A stretch of 64,000 nt of DNA from Ga0077527 sp964433345 (GCA_964433345.1 CAYSQJ010000001.1:372001-436000), one strand, 5' to 3'. Positions 31,463 to 41,213 are shown, numbered from the stretch's first letter. Notes: generated by a model from the letters alone, not told the origin. Numbers and translations are program-made.

Positions 31463-34246
31463 ATGATTACCGGCTTATTGAAGAAAGTGTTCGGCAGCCG
31501 CAACGAACGGTTGCTCAAGCAGTACCGCCGCACGGTCCGCGAGATCAATGCGCTGGAGCCGCAGATTGCGGCATTGTCGGACGCGCAGTTGCAGGCGAAG
31601 ACGGACGAGTTCCGCGATCGTGTTGCGAAGGCGGTGGCGGGCGCTGCCGACGGCCAGGCGGCCGCGCGCCGGGCAGCGCTGGACGCCATCCTGCCCGAAG
31701 CCTTCGCGGTGGTGCGCGAGGCCGGCAAGCGAGTGCTCGGCATGCGCCATTTCGACGTGCAGCTGGTCGGCGGCATCGCGCTGCACAATGGAAAAATCGC
31801 GGAAATGCGCACCGGGGAAGGCAAGACGCTGGTCGCCACGCTGCCGGCCTATCTCAATGCCCTGGCCGGTACCGGGGTGCATGTAGTCACCGTAAACGAC
31901 TACCTCGCGCAGCGCGATGCGGACTGGATGGGGCGCATCTACCGCTTCCTGGGGCTGACGGTCGGCGTCAACCTGTCGCAGATGGAACACGACCGCAAGC
32001 AGGAGGCCTATCGCGCCGACATAACCTACGGCACCAACAACGAGTTCGGCTTTGATTACCTGCGCGACAACATGGTCTACGACCTGTCGGAAAAGGTGCA
32101 GCGCGGGCTTGCATACGCGATCGTCGACGAGGTGGACTCTATCCTGATCGACGAGGCGCGTACGCCGCTGATCATTTCCGGGCAGGCCGAGGACACCACC
32201 GAGCTTTACGTGCAGATGAATGCCGTGACGCCGAATCTGGTGCGCCAGAAGGACGAGAAGGGACCCGGGGATTACTGGGTCGACGAGAAAGCCCATCAGG
32301 TGATCCTTTCCGAGGAAGGTCACGAGCATGCCGAGGCGCTGCTGGCGAAGGCGGGCCTGCTGGCCGAAGGGGGCAGCCTTTACGACGCAGCCAACATCGG
32401 GCTGATGCATCACCTGAATGCGTCGTTGCGTGCCCACAGCCTTTTCCACCGTGACCAGCAGTACGTGGTGCAGAACAACGAGATCATCATCGTCGACGAG
32501 TTCACCGGCCGGCTGATGCCGGGCCGTCGCTGGTCGGAAGGACTGCACCAGGCGATCGAGGCCAAGGAGGGCGTGGAGATCCAGAAGGAAAACCAGACGC
32601 TGGCGACGATCACCTTCCAGAATTACTTCCGGATGTACGGAAAGCTGGCGGGCATGACCGGAACGGCGGATACCGAAGCCTACGAATTCCAGCAGATCTA
32701 CGGGCTCGAGACGGTGATCATCCCCACGCACCGCCCGATGGTCCGCGATGACCGCATGGACCAGGTGTTTCGCACGGCAGCCGAGAAGTACAGCGCGATC
32801 ATCAGCGACATCCGCGACTGCCACTCTCGCGGCCAGCCGGTGCTGGTGGGCACGACATCCATCGAGAATTCCGAATACATCTCTGGCATCCTCGCCAAGG
32901 AGGGGCTGCAGCACAACGTGCTGAATGCCAAGCAGCATGCGCGGGAAGCGGAGATCGTCGCCCAGGCCGGCAGCCCGAAGATCATCACCCTGGCCACCAA
33001 CATGGCTGGCCGCGGCACCGACATTGTCCTCGGCGGCAACCCCGAGCCCGAGATCAACCGGGTACTGGCCGACGAGAGTCTAGATGCAGCGACCCGCGAG
33101 CAGCGGGTGGCTGAACTGCGCGAGCAGTGGCAGCGGCGCCACGACGAGGTGGTGAAGGCCGGCGGACTGCATATCATCGGCACCGAACGCCATGAGTCGC
33201 GGCGCATCGACAACCAGCTGCGCGGCCGCGCCGGCCGTCAGGGCGATCCGGGATCCAGCCGTTTCTACCTGGCCCTTGATGATTCGCTGCTGCGGATTTT
33301 CGCATCCGACCGTGTCGCCGCGATCATGAACCGGCTGAAGATGCCCGAGGGCGAGGCAATCGAGCATCCCTGGGTCACGCGTTCGATCGAGAACGCCCAG
33401 CGCAAGGTCGAGGCACGCAATTTCGACATGCGCAAGCACCTGCTCGAATACGACGACGTGGCCAACGATCAGCGCAAGGTCATCTACCAGCAGCGCAACG
33501 AGCTGCTGGAGAGCACTGACGTTTCCGCAACTATCGCGGCGATGCGCGCCGATGTCATCTCCGGGCATTTTGCGCAGCACATTCCGCCGGGAAGCCTGGA
33601 AGAGCAGTGGGACATCGAGGGCCTGGAAGCCATGCTGCGCGGCGAGCTTTCGCTGGAGCTGCCGCTTCGGCAATGGCTGGAACTCAGCCCGCAGCTGGAG
33701 GAGGACTCCCTGCGCCAGCGCATCATCGAGGCGGCCCATGCGCGGTATGCCGAGAAGACGGCGACGGTGGATCCTGCGGCCATGCGGCAGTACGAACGCG
33801 CGATCATGCTGCAGAGCCTGGACAGCCACTGGCGTGAGCACCTGTCGGCGCTGGACCACCTGCGCCAGGGCATACACCTTCGGGGTTATGCTCAGAAGAA
33901 CCCGACGCAGGAGTACAAACGCGAGGCCTTCGAGCTGTTTTCCCTGCTGCTCGACATGATCAAGACCGATGTCACGCGCATCCTGATGACCGTGCAGATC
34001 CGCAGCGCGGAAGAGTTGCGCGCGGCAGAGGAGCACGAAACCTTGAGCAATGTCCAGTATCAGCATGCCGAAGCGGCTGCGGATGCGGCTGCCGACGACA
34101 TCGGGGAAATGGCGCTGCCGGATGCGGCGGAGGAATCCGAGAAGGCGCAGCCCTTTGTCCGCGGCGGACAGAAGATCGGCCGCAATGATCCCTGCCCCTG
34201 CGGCTCCGGAAAGAAGTACAAGCAGTGTCACGGCAAGCTTGCCTGA
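31463..34246 (+). CDS. secA: Preprotein translocase ATPase SecA
   Basis: 927 residues. It starts LLKKVFGSRNERLLKQY like E. coli SecA. Walker A MRTGEGKTLVA near residue 118, the DEVDSILIDEARTPLIISG segment near residue 218, VGTTSIENSEYIS and NMAGRGTDIVLGGNPE near residue 513, and a C-terminal zinc motif CPCGSGKKYKQCH for SecB binding are all present. The ATG at 31463 is preferred over 31457 because AGGA lies at a proper distance. It drives Sec-dependent export. Confidence 0.98.
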   Translation: MITGLLKKVFGSRNERLLKQYRRTVREINALEPQIAALSDAQLQAKTDEFRDRVAKAVAGAADGQAAARRAALDAILPEAFAVVREAGKRVLGMRHFDVQLVGGIALHNGKIAEMRTGEGKTLVATLPAYLNALAGTGVHVVTVNDYLAQRDADWMGRIYRFLGLTVGVNLSQMEHDRKQEAYRADITYGTNNEFGFDYLRDNMVYDLSEKVQRGLAYAIVDEVDSILIDEARTPLIISGQAEDTTELYVQMNAVTPNLVRQKDEKGPGDYWVDEKAHQVILSEEGHEHAEALLAKAGLLAEGGSLYDAANIGLMHHLNASLRAHSLFHRDQQYVVQNNEIIIVDEFTGRLMPGRRWSEGLHQAIEAKEGVEIQKENQTLATITFQNYFRMYGKLAGMTGTADTEAYEFQQIYGLETVIIPTHRPMVRDDRMDQVFRTAAEKYSAIISDIRDCHSRGQPVLVGTTSIENSEYISGILAKEGLQHNVLNAKQHAREAEIVAQAGSPKIITLATNMAGRGTDIVLGGNPEPEINRVLADESLDAATREQRVAELREQWQRRHDEVVKAGGLHIIGTERHESRRIDNQLRGRAGRQGDPGSSRFYLALDDSLLRIFASDRVAAIMNRLKMPEGEAIEHPWVTRSIENAQRKVEARNFDMRKHLLEYDDVANDQRKVIYQQRNELLESTDVSATIAAMRADVISGHFAQHIPPGSLEEQWDIEGLEAMLRGELSLELPLRQWLELSPQLEEDSLRQRIIEAAHARYAEKTATVDPAAMRQYERAIMLQSLDSHWREHLSALDHLRQGIHLRGYAQKNPTQEYKREAFELFSLLLDMIKTDVTRILMTVQIRSAEELRAAEEHETLSNVQYQHAEAAADAAADDIGEMALPDAAEESEKAQPFVRGGQKIGRNDPCPCGSGKKYKQCHGKLA

Positions 34247-34250
34247 AGCC

Positions 34251-35489
34251 ATGCCCGTCAACCTGAAAGCCCCCGATCCTGCCGCGCTATCGCCGGTTCC
34301 CGGCGTTCTGCTCGGCATTGCCCAGGCGGGGATCCGCAAGGCCGGTCGCAAGGACCTGCTGCTGATCCAGCTGGATCAGGGCGCTCGTGTCGCCGGCGTG
34401 TTCACGCAGAACCGTTTCTGCGCGGCACCGGTGGTAGTCTGCCGCCAGCACCTGTCGATGATCGATCCGGATAAGGGCATGCGCGCCCTGGTCGTCAACA
34501 CCGGTGTTGCCAATGCCGGCACCGGCAAGGAAGGACTGGCCCGTGCCCGCCAGACCTGCGCGGCTGTCGCCGAACTGCTCGGATGCGCGCCGTCACAAGT
34601 GCTGCCATTCTCGACAGGGGTGATCATGGAGCCCCTGCCCGTGGACCGCATCGTTGCCGGACTGCCGCGGTGCAGGGCCGCGCTGACGGCGGATGCCTGG
34701 GCCGATGCGGCTGCAGCGATCATGACCACCGACACCCTGCCCAAGGCGTTGTCGCAGCAGATCAGCATCGGCGGCGCCACGGTGACGATCACGGGCATCG
34801 CCAAGGGTGCGGGCATGATTCACCCGAACATGGCAACCATGCTCGGTTTCATTGCGACCGATGCCGCAGTGAGCCAGCCGCTGGTCAAGGCCGCTGTGCT
34901 GCATGCCGCACAGCGCTCCTTCAACTGCATCACTGTCGATGGCGATACCTCGACCAACGACAGTTTCATGCTGATGGCCACAGGCAAGGCGCCGATGGCG
35001 GAAATCACCGACGTGAAAAGCGCCGAGTACCTGGCATTCCGCGATGCGGTGACCCTGGTGGCGACCGGTCTTGCCCAGGCGATCGTCCGCGATGGCGAGG
35101 GTGCGACCAAGTTCATCACCGTCAGGATCGAGGCGGGACGCAGCGAGGAGGAGTGCCGGAAGGTGGCACTGGCGATCGCGCATTCGCCGCTGATCAAGAC
35201 CGCGTTCTTTGCGTCGGACCCGAATCTTGGCCGCATACTGGCGGCAATCGGCTATGCCGGCATCGCCGATCTCGATGTCGAGGGCATAGAACTCTATCTC
35301 GATGATGTGCTGGTGGCCGAGCGCGGAGGTCGCAGCCCCGCTTACCAGGAGGCCGACGGCCAGCGCGTGATGAAGCAATCCGAAATTACGGTGCGCGTGG
35401 TGCTCAATCGCGGCAAGGCCGCGGCAACGGTGTGGACCTGTGATTTGTCGCACGACTACGTCAGCATCAATGCCGACTACAGAAGTTAA
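34251..35489 (+). CDS. argJ: Bifunctional ornithine acetyltransferase/N-acetylglutamate synthase ArgJ
   Basis: 412 residues. VLLGIAQAGIRKAGRKD opens the fold. KGAGMIHPNMATMLGF near residue 188 contains the Thr at which the proenzyme cleaves itself and which becomes the nucleophile. TVDGDTSTNDSFMLMA near 232 and the C-terminal HDYVSINADYRS are conserved. ArgJ recycles the acetyl group in arginine synthesis. ATG 34251 is 4 bases after the secA stop; the frame is open upstream only inside secA. Whether it also has synthase activity is not readable from sequence. Confidence 0.96.
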   Translation: MPVNLKAPDPAALSPVPGVLLGIAQAGIRKAGRKDLLLIQLDQGARVAGVFTQNRFCAAPVVVCRQHLSMIDPDKGMRALVVNTGVANAGTGKEGLARARQTCAAVAELLGCAPSQVLPFSTGVIMEPLPVDRIVAGLPRCRAALTADAWADAAAAIMTTDTLPKALSQQISIGGATVTITGIAKGAGMIHPNMATMLGFIATDAAVSQPLVKAAVLHAAQRSFNCITVDGDTSTNDSFMLMATGKAPMAEITDVKSAEYLAFRDAVTLVATGLAQAIVRDGEGATKFITVRIEAGRSEEECRKVALAIAHSPLIKTAFFASDPNLGRILAAIGYAGIADLDVEGIELYLDDVLVAERGGRSPAYQEADGQRVMKQSEITVRVVLNRGKAAATVWTCDLSHDYVSINADYRS

Positions 35490-35494
35490 AAATA

Positions 35495-35517
35495 ATCAAT
35501 AAAAACAAATAGTTATG
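35495..35517 (+). promoter_or_regulatory. IHF-like AT-rich site upstream of the DUF815 gene
   Basis: AAACAAATAGTTA with an A-tract on its 5' side matches WATCAANNNNTTR at all but one base. It fills the whole argJ-DUF815 spacer and its last bases contain the ATG of the ATPase gene, so occupancy could affect initiation. No ribosome binding site is visible next to that ATG. Confidence 0.35.
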
Positions 35518-36423
35518 AAGAACGCGCGGACGCCGCCCGCAAACCCCGCCGTGCCCCTCGCGGATCTGCTGTCGCGTGCCGAGGCAGTGCTGGCCGGGCT
35601 TGAGCGATTGCTGCCGCCACTGCCGCAAGCGCCGGACTGGCAGGCGTCCATTGCGTTTCGCTGGCGCAGGAAATCGGGTCGTGGAACGCTGGAGCCGATA
35701 CACCAGGTGCATCGCATCGATCTGCGCGACCTGCAGGGCATCGATGACCAGAAGGACTTGGTCGAGCGCAACACGCGGCAATTCGTCGACGGACTGCCCG
35801 CCAACAACGTGCTGCTCACCGGCGCACGGGGCACCGGCAAGTCCTCGCTGGTCAAGGCGCTGCTCAACAAGTACGCGTCACGCGGCCTGCGCCTGATAGA
35901 AGTCGAGAAGCGGGATCTCACCGACCTGCCGGACATCGTCGAACTCATACACGCGCGGCCGGAACGCTACATTCTGTACTGCGACGACCTGTCGTTCGAG
36001 GCCGACGAGCCCGGCTACAAGGCACTGAAGGTGGTGCTGGACGGCTCAATTGCGGCGGCCTCCGAAAACTGCCTGATCTACGCGACCTCGAACCGTCGCC
36101 ACCTGATGCCCGAGTTCATGCAGGAAAACCTGGAATACCGGCATGTCGGCGAGGAGATCCATCCCGGCGAAACCAGCGAGGAGAAAATCTCGCTGTCCGA
36201 GCGATTCGGCCTGTGGGTTTCGTTCTACCCCTTCGACCAGGACGAGTACCTGCGCATCGTCCGTGTCTGGCTCGATCACTTCAAGGTGCCTGCCGGCAAG
36301 GCTGCCGAGGTCGAGCACGCCGCGCTGCAGTGGGCACTGCTGCGCGGATCGCGCAGCGGCCGCGTCGCCTGGCAGTTTGCGCGCGACTGGGCGGGCCGTT
36401 CGCGGCTGGCACGTCGCAAGTAG
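35515..36423 (+). CDS. DUF815 family AAA+ ATPase
   Basis: 302 residues. LRDLQGIDDQKDLVERNTRQF precedes Walker A LTGARGTGKSSLVKALLN near residue 100 and Walker B ILYCDDLSFE near residue 154. IYATSNRRHLMPEFMQEN is the sensor-1 region, and the C-terminal part is a small helical domain. The family is widespread but of unknown function, probably a moderately AAA+-like remodelling ATPase. The start at ATG 35515 lies in an AT-rich element with no ribosome binding site. Confidence 0.85.
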   Translation: MKNARTPPANPAVPLADLLSRAEAVLAGLERLLPPLPQAPDWQASIAFRWRRKSGRGTLEPIHQVHRIDLRDLQGIDDQKDLVERNTRQFVDGLPANNVLLTGARGTGKSSLVKALLNKYASRGLRLIEVEKRDLTDLPDIVELIHARPERYILYCDDLSFEADEPGYKALKVVLDGSIAAASENCLIYATSNRRHLMPEFMQENLEYRHVGEEIHPGETSEEKISLSERFGLWVSFYPFDQDEYLRIVRVWLDHFKVPAGKAAEVEHAALQWALLRGSRSGRVAWQFARDWAGRSRLARRK

Positions 36424-36426
36424 GCC

Positions 36427-37386
36427 ATGCCGGAGCTGCGGACTGAGCGCCGCCGCATCGCGGTGGTTGCCGCGGTAATACAACAGGCTGACGGCCGATT
36501 CCTGCTGGCCCAGCGTCCGCCAGGCAAGCCTTACGCCGGCTACTGGGAGTTTCCCGGCGGAAAGGTCGAGGCGGGTGAGTCCCCGGAATCGGCGCTGTCA
36601 CGCGAATTGCACGAGGAGCTTGGCATCGAGATCCTCACCGCCCATCCCTGGCTGATCCGCGAATTCGACTACCCGCATGCTGATGTGCGCCTGCATTTTT
36701 TCCGGGTTCGCGCCTGGCGCGGCGAACCACAGGGCCGCGAAGCCCAGGCATTCTCCTGGCAACGGGTGGACGCGATAGACGTCGCGCCTCTGCTGCCGGC
36801 CAACGGACCGATCATGAGGGCGCTGGCCCTGCCCGGGACCTACGGCATTACGGGTTTCAAGTCTGCGGAATATCCCGCAGCACTTGACCGGATTGAACGC
36901 GCAATGGGTGAAGGGCTCCGGCTGCTGCAGGTTCGCGGCAAGGACTGGCCGCCGCGCTTGTTTGAGTCCTATGCAGCGGCCATCGTCACGCGTGCGCGGA
37001 GCGTCGGTGCCCGGGTGCTGGTCAACGCCGACATCGAACTCGCATTGCGCAGCGGAGCCGACGGAGTTCACCTGACGGCCAGCCAGCTTCTGGCAATGAA
37101 ACAGCGGCCGGCACTGCCGCTGGTCGGTGCTTCATGCCACGACAGGGTGGAGCTGCAGCGCGCTGAAGCACTGGGCGTCGATTTTGCAGTCCTGGGTCCG
37201 GTACAGCCCACGCCGACCCACCCCGATGCCCTGCCGCTGGGCTGGCAAGGTTTCCGCAGCATTGCCGCTGACACCACCATTCCGGTATTTGCGCTCGGCG
37301 GGCTGCATGAAGGGGATCGTCAACAGGCGCTGGATGCCGGGGCTCATGGCCTTGCGATGCTGCGCGGTGCCTGGCCGGCTGCCTAG
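36427..37386 (+). CDS. Nudix hydrolase fused to a ThiE-like domain
   Basis: 319 residues in two domains. Residues 1-130 are a MutT-type Nudix hydrolase: GYWEFPGGKVEAGESPESALSRELHEELGI is the Nudix box near residue 38. Residues 135-318 resemble thiamine-phosphate synthase (LLQVRGKDWPP, GVHLTASQLL, VGASCHDRVELQRAEALG, AVLGPVQPTPTHPD, FALGGLHEGD). The usual ThiE residues GQxD and TxTK read TASQ and TPTH, so thiamine phosphate synthesis is doubtful. The first domain should clear oxidised nucleotides such as 8-oxo-dGTP. This fusion is known in many beta/gammaproteobacteria. Confidence 0.88.
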   Translation: MPELRTERRRIAVVAAVIQQADGRFLLAQRPPGKPYAGYWEFPGGKVEAGESPESALSRELHEELGIEILTAHPWLIREFDYPHADVRLHFFRVRAWRGEPQGREAQAFSWQRVDAIDVAPLLPANGPIMRALALPGTYGITGFKSAEYPAALDRIERAMGEGLRLLQVRGKDWPPRLFESYAAAIVTRARSVGARVLVNADIELALRSGADGVHLTASQLLAMKQRPALPLVGASCHDRVELQRAEALGVDFAVLGPVQPTPTHPDALPLGWQGFRSIAADTTIPVFALGGLHEGDRQQALDAGAHGLAMLRGAWPAA

Positions 37387-37583
37387 TTGGGTCTCGGATT
37401 CCCGCCCTCTTCGGGCAGCGCGGATTCGTCGGACTCCTCGACCGGCATGCGATAGCGCTCAGTAGCCCAGGCCCCGAGATCAATCATCTTGCAGCGTTCC
37501 GAGCAGAACGGCCGGAACCGGTTTGCCGGGTTCCATTCGATGCTGGTCCCGCACTGGGGACAGGACACGATTCTTCCCGCCAT
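37383..37583 (-). CDS. yacG: DNA gyrase inhibitor YacG
   Basis: 66 residues. The zinc-binding pattern CPQCGTSIEW and FRPFCSERCKMIDLGAWA is the YacG hallmark, with an acidic C-terminal tail. YacG binds GyrB and blocks DNA binding in E. coli. It overlaps the tail of the convergent Nudix gene by 4 bases and is 3 bases after zapD, in the conserved coaE-zapD-yacG order. Confidence 0.93.
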   Translation of the reverse strand: MAGRIVSCPQCGTSIEWNPANRFRPFCSERCKMIDLGAWATERYRMPVEESDESALPEEGGNPRPN

Positions 37584-37586
37584 GCT

Positions 37587-38342
37587 TCAGAGATTGCAGA
37601 AGGTCAGCTCGAATTCGACATCCGTATCCGAAGCCCTCGGGCGCTGGATGCCTTCCTGGGTGGTGAAGCGGATGTTCAGCGCGTACTTGTTGGCACTGAT
37701 TTCCGGGATGCAGGCGTACTCGGCGGCGAGCCCGATGCGCAGCATCTGCGCCATGCGCCCGGCCATTACCTGCTGGTAGACCCCCTGCTGCGCGGTCTGG
37801 GCGGTGGTCTTGCCGCTCTCGCGCAGCAGGCGCAGCACGATGTTGATGGCGTCGCGCGTGGGCAGGAACGGTGCCAGCCACTGCTGCAGGTCATGGCGCC
37901 GCACTTCGGTCGTCTGCTGCAGCCAGTAATGGTAGGACGGCAGGTCAAACTCGCAGAGTCCGCCCGGGATTGCCGTGCGCTGCTTGATGCTCATCAGCCA
38001 TTCGTTTTCCCGCAGTTCCTGGCCCACCTTTCCCGAGGCCTGGAAAAGCCGTGACGACGCCTGGTCGATCTGCCAGAGCACGTTGTCGAGGGCTTCTTCC
38101 GAAATGTCGGGATTCTCGCGCAGGGACTCGAGGGTCTGTTTCTGCCGCTCGAGTTCCTGCAACAGGTCGGACTTGAGATCGGCGCGGCTTGCGACTTCGA
38201 GGATCTCGAAAATCAGCAGCAGCGCGACATGATGCTCGGGGGAGTCGTTGCGGCCCTGGAAATATTCGATGCGCTCGAACAGGTCTTCCAGGCGCAGAAG
38301 GGTGCGCACACGCTCGCTCAGCGGATGTTCATAGACAATCAC
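37587..38342 (-). CDS. zapD: Cell division protein ZapD
   Basis: 251 residues beginning with GTG at 38342 (VYEHPLSERVRTLLRLEDLF). The helical N-terminal domain is followed by a beta domain (LCEFDLPSYHYWLQQ and DTDVEFELTFCNL). ZapD bundles FtsZ filaments by binding the C-terminal FtsZ peptide. That peptide is present in the FtsZ of this window. The neighbour order yacG-zapD-coaE is the same as in E. coli. Confidence 0.93.
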   Translation of the reverse strand: MIVYEHPLSERVRTLLRLEDLFERIEYFQGRNDSPEHHVALLLIFEILEVASRADLKSDLLQELERQKQTLESLRENPDISEEALDNVLWQIDQASSRLFQASGKVGQELRENEWLMSIKQRTAIPGGLCEFDLPSYHYWLQQTTEVRRHDLQQWLAPFLPTRDAINIVLRLLRESGKTTAQTAQQGVYQQVMAGRMAQMLRIGLAAEYACIPEISANKYALNIRFTTQEGIQRPRASDTDVEFELTFCNL

Positions 38343-38417
38343 GTCCTGTGCGCCCGATTGGAAAAGTTTGGAATCCGGTTGCCGGAGTATCGGACAAAAC
38401 CGAGAAAAAATAAAGGC

Positions 38418-39053
38418 TTAATGCCGGCTTTGCGGGCTGTGTCGAGCTTCCGGCGCGGCCAGTTCCAGATACCTGGCATGGAGCATGGCGACCTGCTTGC
38501 GCAGTTCCTCAACATCGCCAACATTGTGAATGACGTCATCCGCCCCTGCCAGCCTCTCGGCGCGCGGCAGCTGGGCCGCCATGATGGCCCGCACCGCGGC
38601 TTCATCGATTCCGCTGCGCGCGATGGTGCGGCTGACCTGCAGTGCTTCATCGCAGTCGATCACCAGTATCCTGCGCACGAGGTCGCGATAGGCGCCGGTT
38701 TCCAGCAGCAGCGGTACGACCAGCAACACGTAGGGCGCGGTTGACGCGGCAACGCGGCTGCGCGCGGCTTCGCGGATTCGCGGATGGAGGATGGCCTCGA
38801 GCCTGTGCCGCGCTTGGGCATCGCCAAACACGCGCTGCCGCATCGCCGCACGGTCCAGTGCGCCGTCGGCCGCCGCCACCCCGGGGCCGAAAGCGGCGAT
38901 GATGTCGGGCATGGCGCTTCCGCCACGCGCGGTCATCTGGCGGGAAATTTCATCGGTATCGACCACATCCGCACCCAGTTCCGCGAACATGTCCGCGGCG
39001 CGCGATTTGCCGGAGCCGATGCCGCCGGTGAGGCCTATGCAGTAAGGCGGCAT
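38418..39053 (-). CDS. coaE: Dephospho-CoA kinase CoaE
   Basis: 211 residues. The P-loop IGLTGGIGSGKSRAADMF is at residues 5-22, DADxx-type VVDTDEISRQMTARGG follows, and VLLVVPLLLETGAYRDLVRRILVIDCD is near residue 108. It phosphorylates dephospho-CoA in the last step of CoA synthesis. ATG 39053 is 2 bases after the pilD stop, so the two are coupled; the upstream open frame lies inside pilD. Confidence 0.95.
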   Translation of the reverse strand: MPPYCIGLTGGIGSGKSRAADMFAELGADVVDTDEISRQMTARGGSAMPDIIAAFGPGVAAADGALDRAAMRQRVFGDAQARHRLEAILHPRIREAARSRVAASTAPYVLLVVPLLLETGAYRDLVRRILVIDCDEALQVSRTIARSGIDEAAVRAIMAAQLPRAERLAGADDVIHNVGDVEELRKQVAMLHARYLELAAPEARHSPQSRH

Positions 39054-39055
39054 GG

Positions 39056-39898
39056 TCAGAGCGGGCCGAACCAGGCGCGGGTCAGGGCGGGTCCGTGTAT
39101 CAGCGCGATCAGTCCGGCAATCGCCAGGTAGGGGCCGAAGGGTATCGGCACGCTGCGGCCGCGTCCGGCAAATATGATCAGTCCGATGCCGATCACCGCG
39201 CCGACCAGCGACGAGAGCAGGATGGTGAGGGGCAGCATCTGCCAACCCAGCCATGCGCCGATCGCCGCCAGCAGCTTGAAGTCGCCGTAACCCATGCCCT
39301 CCTTGCCGGTCGCCCACTTGAATATCCAGTACACCGACCACAGGCTCAGATAGCCTGCCGCAGCCCCGATGACCGCGGACTGCAGCGGTACGAAGGTGCC
39401 GTTGACGTTGATCAGCAATCCGGCCCAGAGCAGGGGCAGGGTCAGGCTGTCGGGCAGATAACAGGTGTCGAGGTCGATGAAGGTGAGCGCGATCATCATC
39501 CACAGGAACAGCAGCGCCCCGGCTGCGGCGATGCCGAAGCCGAAGTGCCAGGCGAAGTAGGCCGAGAGTGCCGCAGTCAGCGCCTCCACTGCCGGATAGC
39601 GGGGTGATATCGCAGCCTTGCAGCCTGCGCAGCGGCCGCGCAGCATGATCCAGCTCAGCAGCGGGATGTTCTCGATCGCCCTGATCGGCCGGTTGCAGGA
39701 CGGACAGGCCGAGCGCGGGACGATCAGGTCATAGCGTTCGGCGGCCGGAGCCTGATCGCCGCCGAGCTCGGCACATTCGGCACGCCATTGCCGTTCCATC
39801 ATTTTCGGCAGCCGATGGATCACGACATTGAGAAAACTGCCTATGCACAGTCCGGCCAGTGCCGCGCTCACCGCAAAGACTAATGGGTCCGACATCAT
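39056..39898 (-). CDS. pilD: Prepilin peptidase PilD
   Basis: 280 residues, polytopic. An N-terminal methyltransferase-type region holds two CxxC pairs (SACPSCNRP and GRCAGCKAA). The aspartate protease residues are in LTFIDLDTCYLPD and GMGYGDFKLLAAIGAWLG near residue 200. It cleaves and N-methylates type IV pilin or pseudopilin precursors at the inner membrane. Two adjacent ATGs (39898 and 39895) are possible starts. It lies between coaE and pilC. Confidence 0.94.
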   Translation of the reverse strand: MMSDPLVFAVSAALAGLCIGSFLNVVIHRLPKMMERQWRAECAELGGDQAPAAERYDLIVPRSACPSCNRPIRAIENIPLLSWIMLRGRCAGCKAAISPRYPAVEALTAALSAYFAWHFGFGIAAAGALLFLWMMIALTFIDLDTCYLPDSLTLPLLWAGLLINVNGTFVPLQSAVIGAAAGYLSLWSVYWIFKWATGKEGMGYGDFKLLAAIGAWLGWQMLPLTILLSSLVGAVIGIGLIIFAGRGRSVPIPFGPYLAIAGLIALIHGPALTRAWFGPL

Positions 39899-39986
39899 TA
39901 TGGATGCGCCTGATTGCAGCGGCCCGCCGGCAATAGCGCGGCCCGGCCTCGGGATGGATGGGGTGGCTGCGCCGGGACTTGCAGGT

Positions 39987-41213
39987 TCAGATCGCGGATC
40001 CCAGCTTGAAGATCGGCAGATACATCGCAATGACCATGCCGCCGATCAGCGTGCCCAGCACCACCATGATCATGGGTTCCATCAGACTGGACAGGGCCTC
40101 GACCGCGTCATCAACCTCGGCCTCGAAAAAGTCGGCGACCTTGCTCAGCATCTGGTCAAGGGAGCCTGCCTCTTCGCCGATCATGGTCATCTGGATCACC
40201 ATGTTCGGGAACACCTCGGTGCCCTGCATGGACGAGGTCAGGCTGGAGCCGGTTGCAACCTCGGACTGGATTTTCTTGGTGGCGACGTAATACTCATAGT
40301 TGCCCGCCGCGCCGGCGACCGAGCCCAGCGCCTCGACCAGGGGCACGCCGGCAGCAAACATCGTCGCAAGCGTGCGTGTCCAGCGTGCAATCGAGGACTT
40401 GCGGATCAGTTCGCCGAACACCGGGATGCGCAGCGCGATCCGGTCCATGTACATCTGCATTTTCGTCGAGCGCTTCCAGGTCCAGAAAAAGGCGTAGAGG
40501 GCCGCTCCTGCGCCACCGAACAGGATGAACCAGTTGGCAACCACGAAGTCCGATATCGCCATCACGATCAGTGTCGGTGTCGGCAGGTCTGCACCGAAGC
40601 TCTTGAACACCTCCTTGAAGGCGGGGATCACGAAGATCATGATGATCGCGGTGATCACCACGGCCACCACGATGATGGCGATCGGATAGAACAGTGCCGA
40701 CTTGATCTTGCTCTTGATGGCAAGAATCTTTTCCTTGTATGTCGCCAGGCGGTCGAGCAGGCTTTCCAGGATACCGGCTGCCTCACCGGCACCGACCAGG
40801 TTGCAGAACAGCGCATCAAAGTGCAGCGGGTGTTTTTCGAAAGCCTGTTTCAGGCTCATGCCGGTCTCGACGTCGGCCTTGATGGTCATCAGCAGACGGG
40901 CGACCGCCGGGTTGCTGTGGCCCTTGCCGACGATGTCGAAAGCCTGCAGCAGCGGCACGCCGGATTTCATCATGGTTGCAAGCTGGCGGGTGAACAGCGT
41001 GATGTCCTTTTCCGACACCGAGCCGCCGCTGCCCAGGCGCTGCTTCTTGACCTCGACGATCTTGATGCCCTGGCGGCGCAGCACGGCATTGACCTGCGCT
41101 TCGCCGCTCGCCTGCATTTCGCCGCGCACGGTTTTTCCGGCACGGTCCTGACCCACCCAGCGAAAGGTGTATTCCGCGATTTCGGATTTGCGGGCGGCAG
41201 CTGCGGTTGCCAT
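39987..41213 (-). CDS. pilC: Type IV pilus inner-membrane platform protein PilC
   Basis: 408 residues of the GspF/PilC family. YTFRWVGQDRAGKTVRGEMQ is at the N-terminus; the two T2SSF domains are around FTRQLATMMKSGVPLLQAFD and RTLATMFAAGVPLVEALG; three membrane helices include FYPIAIIVVAVVITAIIMIF and the C-terminal LIGGMVIAMYLPIF. It connects the pilus motor ATPases with the growing pilus. GGAGG precedes the ATG. The usual partner pilB is not upstream; a CorC-type gene is. Confidence 0.95.
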   Translation of the reverse strand: MATAAAARKSEIAEYTFRWVGQDRAGKTVRGEMQASGEAQVNAVLRRQGIKIVEVKKQRLGSGGSVSEKDITLFTRQLATMMKSGVPLLQAFDIVGKGHSNPAVARLLMTIKADVETGMSLKQAFEKHPLHFDALFCNLVGAGEAAGILESLLDRLATYKEKILAIKSKIKSALFYPIAIIVVAVVITAIIMIFVIPAFKEVFKSFGADLPTPTLIVMAISDFVVANWFILFGGAGAALYAFFWTWKRSTKMQMYMDRIALRIPVFGELIRKSSIARWTRTLATMFAAGVPLVEALGSVAGAAGNYEYYVATKKIQSEVATGSSLTSSMQGTEVFPNMVIQMTMIGEEAGSLDQMLSKVADFFEAEVDDAVEALSSLMEPMIMVVLGTLIGGMVIAMYLPIFKLGSAI

